A stretch of DNA of 64,000 nucleotides from positions 19,641,065 to 19,705,064 of the forward strand of contig CM038914.1 of NCBI GenBank assembly GCA_021904315.1. Direction: 5' to 3'. Shown piece after piece: positions 35,310 through 48,629 of the stretch. Every line of letters starts with the position of its first letter. Position 1 is the first letter of the stretch. The position numbers and the translations under genes are program-made. Below the pieces are notes generated by a model. It was not told the origin of the DNA. It ran no database searches and saw only the letters and a program-made list of their open reading frames with translations. This DNA is from Sphagnum magellanicum. Lineage: Eukaryota > Streptophyta > Sphagnopsida > Sphagnales > Sphagnaceae.

Positions 35310-38140
35310 TGAGTGAAAGACAGCAAGCAGACACAGAGGATTGAGGGTGCGCACTCGCTGGTGATCGTGGTAATCCCCTTCACGCTAGAGGAGAAGTGGT
35401 TGTTTGCTCGCGTCTGTCAGGAATGCATGAGATGGACAAGTGCGAAGCTGTATGCTTTAGAGCACGCCAGAACCCCTGTGCAGTGCGTTCAAAAGATTTC
35501 TTGAACTCAGCAGGAAAACTGAAAGGAGGACCATGAGGAGGAAGGGTTTGAAGAAACTCAGGTTGCGTATCGAGCAGTAATGGGTGTTCAGATCTGAATA
35601 GAACGGGTCGGTAATCTCATCTCAGGTTCACGAAACTAGTCCGTGGAGGATGTGAGGGATTCCTCAACCCACGAGTAGGCTCTTACATCTAAACCCCAAC
35701 ATGTACACAGACAGTTTGCACAAAGGAAAGTTTTGACCCTAGAACACTTCATTGCACAAAAAAGGCTGAAATTTTGAATGAAAGTTGATCATCTGACAAG
35801 GTCCATTATGAGGACCTTGCAACAAAACTCGCAATCAGCAGACAATATGCTATCGCTCTCTCTAAAAAAAACAAGAAACTGAAAATGAAAATGGAAAGAC
35901 AGGAGAAAAAATCATGTAGATTAGATTCTATACCGGACACAAATCGACTGTGACAATAAGCAAACAATGATCCATTCTGCGGAAAGTTGATTTGCAAACA
36001 AGCTTCAGACCCAAGAGATGGAGCAGCCGGGTGTGAGTATGAGCCGGTAAGAGACGGAGTGTTTTGGAGGTATAAGCTACTGCAAGTAGGGAGCAGTTTT
36101 GTGAAAGAGCTTGATTACGCGCCTACGAGTGCAACAGGTTGCAGACTGCACTGTCGTCGAAGAAGGGAAGACACGGTACAAGGAAAGCAGCAAGGAAGGT
36201 TCGGAAACTTTGCATTTGTAAAAGCCGGCCTTTACATGAGGATTTCTTATTTACTCATTAAATCCTAGTACGTACGTACCCGACTCTTGAGCGGAGGAAA
36301 ACCACAGCGTTTGAATAGGATGCCACGGAGCCTGAAAAAGTAAAAACCGGTCGAAATTTCTAGATGATTTTGGATGGGCAATTATGGGTGTTAATTTCCA
36401 CAATTTTATGAACTTTCTGTAAAGTGTGCTTATTATATATGCATCCCTACAAGGATTATTTGCAGACGTAACATCCCTGATTGGTTATTTTGTGTTTTGG
36501 CTGCTTCTTAGTTTTCAAGAGAACCTCTGGTCGTGGTTCCAACTTAAATGTTTTTTTTTTGAAAGAACCCCGGTTTCTCGTTCAACGATTTTAAAGAACA
36601 TATTACAGAACGTCTGGTCCAGTTCCAGACCCGGTTCTTCTTCACATTTCAAGACCCCAATTCTTTATAAATAAATTTTTAAGTGAGTCCGGTTCTAAAT
36701 TGGATCTAGTTTTACACAGCTGGATAGAGTTCGAAACTGAATTTTGTCCGGGCACTAGCACTTTTCACCAATGAAATGTGACCACTTATATCAACTACAT
36801 GCCTAGACACCAAAAAAAAAATTTAAATTAAAATTTAAAAATTTCTCAAATTTGCATATTTGAGACATTTTGTCAAAAAAAAAATCTACATGCCTAAGGC
36901 CACTCCCACCCCAACCCAAATTGTTATTCAAAAAATTGGTGCTGTTATTATTCCAAAGCCCAATTTTTTTCTGAAACTAGTGACATGTCTAACCCAAGTC
37001 AGAAATGGGAAAAAAACAACTTTGAAACTTGAATTTCTAATTTTTAATTTTAAAAAATGAAGTACCAAAAATTGCAGGCAATGAGTTTTGGGGTCAGTTC
37101 TGGTTCTGAGTCCGGTTCTAATTGAAGGCCAGTTCCCAGTTTTGGTTCTGGTTGCTGACTGGTTCCCATTTCTAATTTCCAGTTCCGAATTTGTTTTTTC
37201 AAAATTTAAAACCCATGATCCAGGTACCCAGTTACTAGAACCGGCCAACAGTAATTATTTCTTCATTCATAAAGAGCACCCTATAACATGTGTAATGTTC
37301 CACATTTCAATTGTCCTAACAGTTTATTAGCACACCTCATCTTATCTCTGAGGTTTTTCTGTTTAAGAAATTTAACCAAGGCTTGCTCGTATTATAACTA
37401 TTTTTCTACTGCAGACTATTAGGCTGTTCTTTCTAATAGTTTTCACCACAACTATTATTCTCAAAGATAATTCGAACCATATTTTGAAAATTGTCAACTC
37501 TGGACTGATGTTGCTAAGTTGTTGGCTGTTAATCCTACATCAACAAATATACTTCAAGCAGTCAAAAACATTGCATGTCACAAGTTATTGGTTTTTTTTT
37601 TATTGTTAATTCTTCATGGTTGCAGCAACACTAGAAGTTTGTGTCCCATGCATGCTTAAGATATAATCAAATATCACCTACAGTAGTGTAATGAAGTAAA
37701 GCTATTTCCGCATTCTTTGAATCTAAAGTTACATTTCCTTGATTTTGAATTTGCAGCCCCTGTTACTAGGGTAGCTACTCCAAGTTTCTATATGCAAGTG
37801 ATCCCACCTCCTCAGACGATGTCTCACCCCTGGGCAGAGCCAACAAATTCCCAAGAAAAGACAAGTTGGGAGTGGTACTGAATTTAACTTTTGTATTGGG
37901 GAAAAAGGATGCTCCAAAATTGGAATTTGGAAGGAAGTACTGCCTCAAAGTTTGCATTGACTTACGTCCTAAGATTCCCACCTATTTCATACTAAGGAAA
38001 AACATACCGATGGGGCTGGAATTGTGGGAGGTGGGTAGGGTAAGCAACCTTGCAGAAACTGCCTGGTAAGAGCGTGTTTCCCAACCTTTACCTTACACTT
38101 ATCTCATTGACGGTTCGAAGCTGCCTGGTAAGTTTTTGCC
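35310..38140. repeat. Triplicated segment, copy 2
   Basis: Its left part (35.31-36.40 kb) aligns with copy 3 at 47.65-48.60 kb. Shared sequences include GAGCACGCCAGAA, GTGCGTTCAAAAGATTTC, TTCACGAAACTAGTCCGTGG and GCAGCCGGGTGTGAGTATGA. Its right part (36.08-38.14 kb) aligns with copy 1. Relative to copy 3 it carries about 200 extra bases at about 35.65-35.85 kb. It starts about 150 bases upstream of the locus A first exon, so it probably holds the promoter of locus A. It lacks the MITE and the Mutator-like element present in copy 1. Confidence 0.7.
36491..37252. mobile_element. hAT-like non-autonomous element, copy in segment 2
   Basis: Colinear with 2915-3600. The ends are TGTTTTGGCTGCTTCT on the left and AGAACCGGCCAACAGT on the right, with GGTTC-rich interior sequence at 37.09-37.17 kb. 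The right flank ATTATTTC resembles the left flank TTATTTTG. No coding sequence. Confidence 0.4.
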
Positions 38141-38149
38141 AAATTGTGG

Positions 38150-38760
38150 TGTGCCATCTCAGGTTGACTTTTTTTTCTTTGCCCTTTCTCAGCCCTAATC
38201 AGCCCTGATTTCAGTTTTTTTTTGCAACTTTATTTTCTCCCCGCCCCTTTCCCAGTTTTTTTTTCCCTGGATCTTTGGTTTTTTTTTTTTTGGGAACTTT
38301 ATTTTCTCCCCACCCCTTACCCGGTTTTTTTTTTTTTTTTTTTTCGGCTTTTGAAACTTTTCCCACCCACCCACCTACTACCGCCACTGACCTACTTACC
38401 TATACATTTAGATTAAAAGTAGATTCTTCCTCATCTACCTACTCACCTATAACTTTAAAATGTGCTACTCTAATTCCCACTCACCTATTTGCTCTACCAC
38501 CAACCGACCTACCTATCAACATTTTAAATAGGTACCTACCAAACCTCACTTACATGGTTACACCTACCTACATGGTTCCCACTGCAATAGACCCCCAACA
38601 ATCAACAACGATTAGGAAAGAATAAAATGAAGGTATTGCATGGACTTTAGTCTTATTCATTTAAACGAAATAAAGAAGGGGATGATTAAAATATTTAACA
38701 ACCCCTATATAAAGGTATTGCAAGTTCTGTTCAAAAAGTGTTTTCCAGACTGGTATTACA
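38150..38760. repeat. C-rich dispersed repeat, copy 1, with poly-T tracts
   Basis: A run of 20 T at 38325-38344 precedes TTTTGAAACTTTTCCCACCC, a series of CCTACC/ACCTA motifs, ACCTACCAAACC and TAAAATGAAGGTATTGCATGG. From about 38350 to 38755 this aligns with 43595-44085 in the same orientation. Similar C-rich sequence lies just inside the left end of the Mutator-like element (about 4.47-4.6 kb), so this may be the subterminal zone of another family member whose terminus is degraded. Confidence 0.6.
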
Positions 38761-40500
38761 AACCAAGTGGATAATCAAAGTGATACGGAGCTCCAATTCA
38801 ATTTAAACACATGTATTAGTTCATGAAACAAAATATTCAATGAACCCCATTCTACATATCCCTAAAATAGTTTGGGTTAATGGTCTCTCCCATATATTAA
38901 TCTTATGTGTGATTGAAAATTTCTAGCCTAAAAGAATTATATAGTAAGTCAATAATATTTTAAATTTTATAAAAGTATAATAGAAGTCCTTATGTAAAAT
39001 TTATTTTTTATGTTGTATAATATTGGCTTAAATATTGGCCTAAATATATTGTTATTTATAACATATTGAATAATACATTATATACAATTAATGATATTAT
39101 GGAATTATATTGTTGACTCATTTAATATATATAAACGTCTTCATATTTATTTAAAATAAGATGAAAATTGATTAGAAAAGATATATTAAATTTAATTTAT
39201 ATATATTAACCCATGGTCATGTATAATGCAATTGTTTTGTAAAATTTATTTTTAATGCGAATTAAAAATTCCAAAAGATAAGTTATTAACATTGTATATT
39301 TTATTAATGCATGTAATTGAATATTATTTCTATGTAAATTGAAATATTTTAATTGAAGTTTGAAATATAAGTTACTAATATTATGTAAGTTTAATCGTTG
39401 TAAATTAATTATCTGTAATTTTGGTTTACAAGGTATTCAATGATTATATACTTAGTTTAATAATGTGTGAAATTATATATTTTTTCATTTCTAGAGATAT
39501 AATGTTTGCATAATTATTTCAACTTAGTGGGATTTTTTAACTAAACATTTGATGGAGGAGGAATGTGGGGCAAAGGTGGGGTTTTTTTTCAAAGGTGCAT
39601 TTTTCAAATGAAACTTCTTGAACCTTGAAATTTCTTCCAATTGTGGTTGTTTAGAATTTGTGTTCCAAACACTTTGAAAGTAACAACTAAGCTCATTAGT
39701 TGGGCTATGGTATGTAATCATCTTGTAATGGATGTAGCATGATCCACTATTTAAATCCTTACATTTATGATGATTATAAACTAAAATATTATCAACTTAC
39801 AGAAAGTTTAACTCAAAATAATTTCCTAGTCATAGTTTTGTCTTCATTTTCATGCATCCCCTACATCAAAGGTGGTTGTTACATTACATGAGTTTCATTA
39901 GGAATCATCAACCCATTAAAGGTATTGGTAATGCCATGGTTAGTGTGTGTAATATTGAATATATGCAATACCAATTTGGAAAGTTTTTAAGAACCCAAAT
40001 TTGGGTCAAATTTTGTAATTTTCTTTGACTCTTTTTGTTGTGGTTTTCCTTGAATACCTATTTATATGTAATGGCCTCATGAAAACTAAAAATTTAAACA
40101 TGTAGAGTAAAATGATAAGCAAGTTTCAAACCTTTCAAAATCATTTGCCTAATCAACTAACTCAAAATTAAGATAATATCACATCGCGGGAATCAAAAGG
40201 GTTTCAAGAATGGGGTGAGAATTTGTGCAGGAGATGAAAGGTCTTGAAAGTGCAGATGGGAGTCCAGATGAGAGTTCAAGGTGTTGGGAGTGGGGGTGAA
40301 AGTCCGTGTGAAGGTCGAGAGTGCGGGGGCGAGAGTTGAAAGGTTTCACAAGTGTAGGCATGAGTTTACACAAACTCTGGAAAGTTCAAGAGGTAGCGCT
40401 CCAAAGTTATGAGTATTTTTCTCTCTCAAAGTTGTTATACATTACTTTCCTACAAATCTTGAGCATTCAATCTTGTCCCTTGGGTTAGTGTTCAAATGAA
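38761..40500. other. AT-rich, no gene seen
   Basis: Very AT-rich sequence with motifs such as GGTATTGGTAATGCC shared with the Mutator-like interior. Short open frames only. At 40.19-40.37 kb there is a G-rich stretch of AGAGTTNAAGGT-like words without a frame. Confidence 0.5.
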
Positions 40501-40687
40501 TCATCCACCATGAAGATGGAAGATGGAGGATATTGTTAAAAAGATGCAAGAAATCCCCTGTTTCCAATCACTCCACCATGAGGAAGAGGTTGTTGTTCGA
40601 TCCCTACAAGAGATCCTTGTAATCATTTTACAAGAATATAAACATAGGTTTGGAGAAAACATTCACTGCAAGCTATTAAGTGTTTGA

Positions 40688-41795
40688 TTGTTGCTGGTTC
40701 ATCTAAAGGTTATAGAAAGAGCAACCTGTTCCAAAGTTTTTTTTGAACAAGGTTGGCAAAATGTCGTTCATGTTGTTGGATTGGAGAAAGGTGACCATAT
40801 CATCATTTCCCTCAAGGCACATTCAAAATTTCACATGTATGTCTTTGATGGAACTAGAGGAGTCAAAAAGGAAAACAAGGTTTGGGGCCAAAAACACAAA
40901 CAATTAGATGCAACTCCAAAAAAGAAAACAATACAATCTTTGGCCTTTAATCAACCTCATGTTCAACAAGTACGAACACAAAGTTGCAATGTTGATGAGG
41001 TTAATAGTAGGACCTATGGGTCCAAAAAGATGAGGAGAAATTGTTTCAGTTCATGTTCCATGTTTCCAACTTTCGTCAAATATTTGGCTTTTTACAATAT
41101 ATATTCTTTTGCAAGGAACTTGTCATATCCAATGAGCAATCTTTGGACATGTTGATGGTGAGAAACCAAAACCATGAATGAAATAATATATTAGACAATT
41201 GGGTTTACAAATTTCAAACATGTTTGAATTTACATGAAGAGTTTCAAAACAATTAAGAAGATGATTGTTACTTACCTTAATGTTGACAAGCATATTGCCT
41301 AATTTGCAAGAGATTCCATGTTGCTTCATGTAGCAACATCGAAATTTTCTTTAGAAAGGTGTAAGTATGACAAGTCCAAGTGGCAAAGAATGATCAGTAA
41401 AATATCGGTGGCATGCCCATTTTCAAGATTCTAATGGTTACTCTACAAGTGGATGGATTGCATTTGTAGTTGATAATGAGCTCAAGGTTAACAATAAGCT
41501 CCTCTTCATAATCACTTCACTATCTATTATCATTGTGAAAGTTCTTGGGACAATTGAAGTAATGTTGAATGTTGATGACAAGGTTGATGAAGATAATTCC
41601 GATAATGACATTGAGGAGGAAGACATTATAAATGATGAAGACTACTAGGAGAAGGATGAGGAGGACAAGTATGAGTATGAGGAGGATGAGGAGGATGATG
41701 TTGATGACAAGGTGGTTAGGTTAATAAGTATGAATGAAGAACATTCTTATCAAAATGATGATTCCATGGTGTTGATTAGTTTTGAAGAAGACTAA
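40688..41795 (+). pseudogene. Decayed B3-domain (REM-like) gene, two domain remnants and acidic tail
   Basis: B3 domains are plant DNA-binding folds. Remnant 1 (about 40700-40860) reads KVFFEQGWQNVVHVVGLEKG, then DHIIISL and FHMYVFD, matching the second half of a B3 domain. It is followed by a basic linker to a stop at 41155. Remnant 2 (about 41408-41520) reads SNGYSTSGWIAFVVDNELKV, then NNKLLFII, again the second half of a B3 domain. An acidic run (DEDNSDNDIEEED) then ends at TAG 41646-41648. More acidic codons follow to about 41795. The first halves of both domains are not in an open frame. It lies in element-like AT-rich DNA and may be a captured host fragment. No intact product is expected. 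Confidence 0.55.
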
Positions 41796-43594
41796 GATGA
41801 TGAAAAATTACCCAAGAACTAAACCCCATGGTTGCATCAACACATGAATTGAAAAAGTATTTCAAAACTCGATGGTTGCAACCAAATCTGTGAATTACAA
41901 TACAAAAGCCATTCAAACCTAGTGTGACAAGTTATGGAGTTAAATTGAAATTTTTTATGCCAATGTCATCAATGTTTTCCTATAGATGCAATAAGAATTA
42001 CATCATTAAAATGTCTGTTAGAAGAGGTGGTACTAATGAACAAGGTTTTTTTTTCACCGAATAATGGGTGTCACATGGATCTAGTAGCTATTTCTTAACT
42101 TTAAAAAAATGTATAAAGCCAGTGAATCCTTGTCTACATTTTCCCACCTACAACAAATTGGTGGTAAACTGATATCAATCTTGAATAACAATTCTTGTTG
42201 TGGTTCCCTTCATGAGAAAAAGTGAAGTTAGATTACACCTTCTTAATTACGTCTTTAAATGTGTTGCCATGAGTATTAAGGATTGATTATCAGCATTGGA
42301 ACACATAGAAAAGTCTTGCTTGAGACTCTAGGTTTTGTTATGGCTATGCAATATCCCTCTAAGTTTCAAGTTAAATGCAAATATCCCAAAATGATGTAAG
42401 TATTGCATATAAACTTCATACCTTCATTCATATGGATCTTCTAACATCAACGTGAAAAACTTTGCAATACTCTCATTTACTTGAATCAATATGTATGACA
42501 TGATATAATGAGCGTGGAATGAATATTTTTTTAAAATCTTTTCCTTCATGGTTTACAATATTATTGCAAAATGATGTGAGTAATGCTTGCCTTCTAGGTT
42601 TTGCTAAGGTTATGTTGACGCACTCCCAAGCTCCTTGATAGATTCAAATGTGATTCTAAGTGAAAACAACATAAAAATAAGGAGTTGGGGCATGTTCCTT
42701 GGTTCGCAACACTCTGGGGGTAGAGGGGCATGTTGGAGCTTCGAGATGAGGATTAAGATGAATGACAAGTGGGTCAATTATTCACACGAATATGCACAAA
42801 CCCAATGATAAGTTGGTTAATGCATAGTTGGAACACTTTCGGTGCATGGATGAACCACGAATAAACATAGACTCAAAAAATTCACCACGATTCGGACTTG
42901 GGGGAAGCCACCACCTTCCCCTTTATAATATTCTTTATGTCTAGTCATGGGGCCATCAGCCAAATGTCATTTTGTCCCAGGACTCCTAAGTTGGAGTCCC
43001 GCAATTCTCGAAATTGGGCCTCCCACAACTTTGGAGGCCCATAACTTTGTGTGCAGACCTCTGATTAAGGTGAGGTCTAAAGCAATGTTGTAGCCCTTGT
43101 CGAAAAATTTCTAATGATATATGGCAAGTCATTTTAACACAAGGAAATTAGGGCAATTCCTAACTTTTAGTGGTTTGGAATCAAATTGGTAATTTGATTC
43201 CTGGCCCTTCTTTTGGCCATAACTTGTGTCTTAAATATTCAAATGCATCATATGAGTCCATTTTAGACATCTATGTTTCAAGACTCTCCAATGGTTTAAG
43301 AAACTTTTCAATCCAATGAATTTTGACCCCTGAAATTGCTTTCTAAAAATTTGGGAATCCATCGAAACTCCAACTCCCAAAATGAGAGTTCACTTAGGAG
43401 TGTGAGGGTTCATTACACTCCCAAAAATATGAAATGTGACTCCCAGGCTTCACTCTTGGCCCACACCTTCACATGCCCTTGCCTTGATCGCAAGCCTAAA
43501 ACTAAAGTTATGACATATGTAATACCCTTTTAAATTCCAAAATATATGTTATGGACCCCACCCCCATCCCCCACCTTTTTTTATTCTTTTATTT
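41796..43594. other. No intact gene; possible third B3 remnant
   Basis: Around 41.90-42.05 kb a plus-strand stretch (IQKPFKPSVTSYGVKLKFFM) could be the opening strand of a further B3 domain, but stops follow quickly. The rest, including 42.60-43.50 kb, shows no supported coding sequence or clear element ends. Confidence 0.35.
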
Positions 43595-44085
43595 TTTGAA
43601 ACTTTTCCCACCCACCCACCTATTACGCCCCGTAGTCCCCCACTAACCTACTCACCTATAAATTTAAAATGTATTACTTTCATCCCCACCCACCTACCCA
43701 CTTTACCACTAACTTACCTACCAACATTTTAAGTTGGTACCTACCAAACCCCACCTACATGGCTACACCTACCTACCTATTTGGCAATCCAATAAACCTC
43801 CCAATGGTTGAAAATGATCAGGAAAAAATAAAATGAAAGTATGCATGGAATTTAGTTTTGTTCATTGAGAAAAATTAATAAGGGCAATATTAAAGTAATT
43901 GTCATCCCCTTATGTAAGGGTATTACAAATAGGCATTGGTTGTAAACATGAATTTTTTATGTGTTTTGAGGGTATCGCAAAATCTTTTGAAAATCTAAAA
44001 TATGTTAAACCCCTTAATTAAGGTATTGCAAGTTTTGCATCGGGAATGTTTTTCACAATGGGAAGGGGGGTATTGTAAAACCAAC
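43595..44085. repeat. C-rich dispersed repeat, copy 2
   Basis: Aligns with 38350-38755 over the TTGAAACTTTTCCCACCC start, the ACCTACC series, CCAACATTTTAAGTTGGTACC and AAGGTATTGCAAGTTTTG. It has the same orientation as copy 1 and lies about 5.2 kb away. The sequence between them has no reverse transcriptase or integrase, so this is not a recognisable LTR pair. Confidence 0.6.
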
Positions 44086-47000
44086 ACATTTAATGCATGT
44101 TGTACACATGGGGGGCCTAAATAAAACAATTTGATTTGCTTGTTTCAATGATGTACTTAAGTAATGTGGATTAAATTTAATAATTATTTATGTTAGCACT
44201 AGGGTTTTAGAATTTTGGGTTATGGATATAACAAATATTTATGACTTTTTCCACCTTTTAAGCCTAATTAAAATTAGACCTAATATGGATTTTGGGGGCG
44301 ATTTGACATTTGCACATATATGCCACAATATTTATTTATTTTTCTTTTTCTCTCAAAGAAATTGGAAAAAACCTCATAAGTAAATACCAAAATAAATGGT
44401 AAGAAATACACCATGGCTTTTTTTTTTTCATTTTTTTTTCAAATTAAGGTTTAATTAGTGATCTTTTTGTTTTTGATTTTACTCAGGGTGTTTTGTTCCC
44501 CCTTGCATATGGATGGTAATGGAAGTATTAATTGCATGTGGATATTACACATTTGAATTGAAAGCTTTACACATATATTATTGATTGTCTCCAAAGATAA
44601 TAATGATTTGTTTTTTTTGTGTAAGTCTAGATAACCATAAGATATTTGCGTGATTTTCTTTTCCATTTGTAAACTATTGCTTGTTGATGGGTTGTGGTAA
44701 GGTTCACTTGTAAAGTTTATGGGTTTTGTTAGTTAAGGTTTAATGGCTTTGTTAACTAGGGTTATTATGATTTGTAAACTTGTGAGGGTATTCCATGGGT
44801 TTTCACAAGTCGGGGACTCCTATTACAGGGTTATTCTTTTAGCAATTCAAAGCATGGGCCAAACTCAATTGTCCCAATCCATTAAAATCCAAAATTCAAC
44901 AAAATCACCCTTTTTTCGAATGTGGATTTGGTGTGGAAAAATGGGCATGGAAGCCAAAACAAGGTGGCAATTGAAACCACATACATCCCCCATGATTATC
45001 TTTCTGAGTTTTTATAGGGTGCACAAGGGGATATGCAAACTACAATTGAGTGGACCATCTCTAAGAATTTGTCCCCTCAACAAGATGTAAAAAAATCAAC
45101 GATACAAAATCACCACGGACATATTTGGTATCGTTTCAAAATTTATAAACCCTTTCCACTGGTCATTTTTTAGGGTTATTCAAAACAAAAATTCAAGAAA
45201 AAAATTATGGCCTAAGTTTAAATTAATGTCAACTTTCGAATTATTATTATTTATTAAATAAATTTACTAGTTTAGAAAAATTAATCTATCAATGAATAAT
45301 ATGTTGATATGGACAATGTGAAGACAAAGATCTAAGATAACTTGTGGTTATTAAGGGAAATTTTATGGTCCATGTGTAGAGTGTATTAATGTTGAAAGCT
45401 TGTTTGAAGGTTTTCTTTTTGTTGAATCATTCAACACAAGGTTCACCAAAGCTTAGACTAACAAGGTTCCCCATATGTATAATTTCCAACTTTAAGTTTT
45501 TTTTTTTTCCACATTAATATAGTTGTGTGGTTGTCCTTTTAATAGTTATAATTCTTTCATTGAAAAAAACACATCGTCTTTTGAAAATAATATATGAATA
45601 TTATGAATTTAAATGGTTTTGATTTATGAATTCCCCAATAATATTATGATGAAGAAAGGGATACTATGAATAATTTTTTATAATTTGAACATAAATTATT
45701 CTCATTAATATTAATCAATAATGGCATCCTAGTAACAATGTATCATTTATTGATTTCCAAAAGTTCCACATTTGAAATGTGTTTCCAACTTTTCCTTTTT
45801 TTTTCACAATAACAATTTTTATCATTATTTTGATATTAACACATTGACAGTTAATATCCAAAATTTTGTAAACTTAATGATGTCAATTGATACTAAAACA
45901 TTAAACAAAAAAGAAGCTAGCTTCTAAGGCTACAAATTAATTCATTGTCCAAGGATGCAAATCCATACAACCATGACATGGATTGCATCTTAAACAATGT
46001 CGTATGTGAACAACATGATTAGTTCCAATATTTAGGTCTAATAAAACTTTTAACGTGTATCGGTCAATATAGTCATATCAACATATTAAGCTTTCAAATT
46101 TAGATTATTAGATTGTTTGTTATCACAACTTTCCCAACTACCAATTAATATCCATAAAGTTTGATTACTAAATTTTGATACTTGTGATTACAAATTAGCA
46201 ACAATTATGAAAAATAAAGCATTTTCATAATTTGATCCATTTTTAGTTCAACAATGCAATTCAATCTATAATTTATTTTTAGTCATCATTATAACACATG
46301 CATTAGGTTGTTAAGTTGTTATTTTTAGGAAAGATTTGCAACGTTAAACTCAAAACCCTGAACCATAACCTCAAACCCCTTAAACCCTAAAAAGTATAAA
46401 TATGTTGAATGGTACACCAAATCCAAACCAAAATATGATTCACCTACAACACAAACAATTATGACATGGTGACCATTAAAAGGTTAACTTTAAAAAAAGA
46501 CAAAGTTTTGAAAATTTTAGTAAAAAATGCAAGTTATAACATAGTAATTTGATTTTTGGGGGGTAAAATACCTTCAAGACAAAAAAAATGAAATGTAATG
46601 ATATACGCATAAAAATTATTATAATTTTACATTTCGTTTTTCTATGTTGAAAATAAACATATATATAGACATATAAAAACTAATTAAATTATGACTATAT
46701 ATTTTAGTTTGATATTCATATTTGAACTATATTGAAATTTTGCTAAAAAAATACAAACATAATATCCACATGAAACACAAATATGAAACATCAACACGAA
46801 GTAACATAAACACTTACACTCACACTCAAATACAAAAAAACACACTAAATCCTCCACAAAAAAATAAATAAATATTGAAACAAATATCCAAAAGAAACCC
46901 ATATCCAAACGATTTTAATCTTGAAAATTGTCATATGTAGCACACACCAAAATATCTATGACCTACATGTGATGACCTACAATTTTATGTATTCTCTTCA

Positions 47001-47640
47001 ACACAATTTCTTTTTATACATATAAACAACAAAAAACACAAACAAATGCACACACTTCCACATACATATACAACCATACACAACCGCATATCCATACATC
47101 TCCTTTTTCCACCATCTCATTCCCTTCTTCAAATCCCTCTTTCCAAACCCAAAAACTCATTTATCTTTAAATTTGATTACAAAATTTGATAACTTAGTCA
47201 TTTAAAATATTCACGTCTCAATGTTTTGGTGACAAGTTTTTTTGGATATTTAATTTTATATAAATGATATTACAAAATTATAACATATTATAATTAATTA
47301 CATGTAATTTCAATCAATGTCAATACAAATTCAATCATTAGAGCACATGTTATATAATGTTAAACATCAAATCACCTAAAATTAAGTTAATGTTGACTAC
47401 ATGTACAATTGAAATGCTACATTGGACTATGGACCATCAACCTCTAAAGTTTCCCTACTGCCAAAATAACATTATAGACCATTATTGTACATTCAAAACC
47501 TTTTATATTTGAATGTAAAATCTTATGTTATATTAACATATATCGCACACAATCAACCCTAAACAAGAGCGATTCACCTCGACGTTCGCACAATGACATA
47601 CCTTACAATAATTAACGTACAATTGTAAGGTAAGAATTGG
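44086..47640. other. AT-rich intergenic DNA, no gene seen
   Basis: Long AT-rich stretch with many poly-T/poly-A tracts. A 115-codon plus-strand frame at 44743-45090 has no domain character. At about 47.60-47.63 kb CCTTACAAT and ATTGTAAGG form a short inverted repeat just before the repeated segment begins at 47.65 kb. That could mark the edge of an inserted block, but this is unproven. Confidence 0.45.
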
Positions 47641-47649
47641 CAAAATTGT

Positions 47650-48600
47650 AATGTACGTTTAGAGAGGATCCAGGGTGTGCAGTCGGTGATGATCGCACCC
47701 TCGAGCGACGGCTTGGCAGTCTGGGGTATCGCAGATGTAATCCCCTTCACGCGACAGGAGAAGTGGATGTTTCCCCGTGTCAGTAACGGGATGCATGAGA
47801 TGGAGAAGTGGGAAACTCTATTCTTTAGAGCACGCCAGAATCCCTATGCAGTGCGTTCAAAAGATTTCCTGAATTGACAGAAAAGCTGAACGTCTATGCT
47901 GGATTGCAAAAGGAGGACCATCAGGAGAAAGGGTGTGAGACAACTTAGCTTGTACATCCAGCAATGATGGTTGTGATCTGAACAGAACGGGTTGCTAGTC
48001 GAACATCTCACGTTCACGAAACTAGTCCGTGGAGGATGTCATCACTCACTCTAAAAAGCAAGACACAAATAGGGTAAATGGAAAGAAAAGAGAAAAAATC
48101 CTGTCGACGAGATTCTATTCCGGGCGCAATTCGACTGTGACAGCAAGCAAACAAAGACCCATTCTGGCCAAACCTGATTTGCAAACACTCTTCCGACCCA
48201 AGAGAGCAGCAGCCGGGTGTGAGTATGAGCCGGGCCACAAAAAGTTTTGGAGGTGTAAGGTACTGTAGCTTGAGAGCATTTCTGTCAAAAGCTTGTTTAA
48301 ACGACCACAAGCTCAACAAGATGCATAGTGCACTGTTCCCAAAGAAGCAGAGAATTTGAGACTGTGACGGTACAAGGAAAGCAGCAAGGAAGGTTCGGAA
48401 ACTTTGTATATGTAAAAGCCGGCCTTTACTTCAGGCTTTTTCTCATGAGACCCTACCCCAATCTTGAGAGGAGGAAAAACCACACGGTATGGACAAGCTG
48501 CCATGGAGAGGTGAAAACTAAAAACCAGTCCTAATCTTGACTAGATCTTTGCTATGGGCAATTATGGGGTGAAATCTGCCACTTCGTTCAGACTTCGAAC
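47650..48600. repeat. Triplicated segment, copy 3
   Basis: Aligns with 35.31-36.40 kb, and from 48.26 kb also with 1.64-2.0 kb. On the right it runs directly into annexin debris at 48.63 kb. A 66-codon plus-strand frame (47677-47877) shares its end (CAGTGCGTTCAAAAGATTTC region) with copy 2, but the frames differ, so I do not call a gene. Confidence 0.7.
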
Positions 48601-48629
48601 AATTTTAGATCCTGTCCAAAACTTTCTTG

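Noticed and set aside
38350-44085. Direct repeats at 38.35 and 43.6 kb as LTRs of a retrotransposon
   Set aside because: No gag, protease, reverse transcriptase or integrase lies between them, no primer-binding site or polypurine tract was seen, and the repeats are not bounded by TG...CA.
44743-45090. 115-codon plus-strand open frame
   Set aside because: No recognisable motif and no second copy; it is surrounded by AT-rich element-like DNA.
47677-47877. 66-codon plus-strand frame as a small gene conserved in segment copies 2 and 3
   Set aside because: The DNA is similar between copies but the open frames differ, so there is no sign of protein-level conservation.
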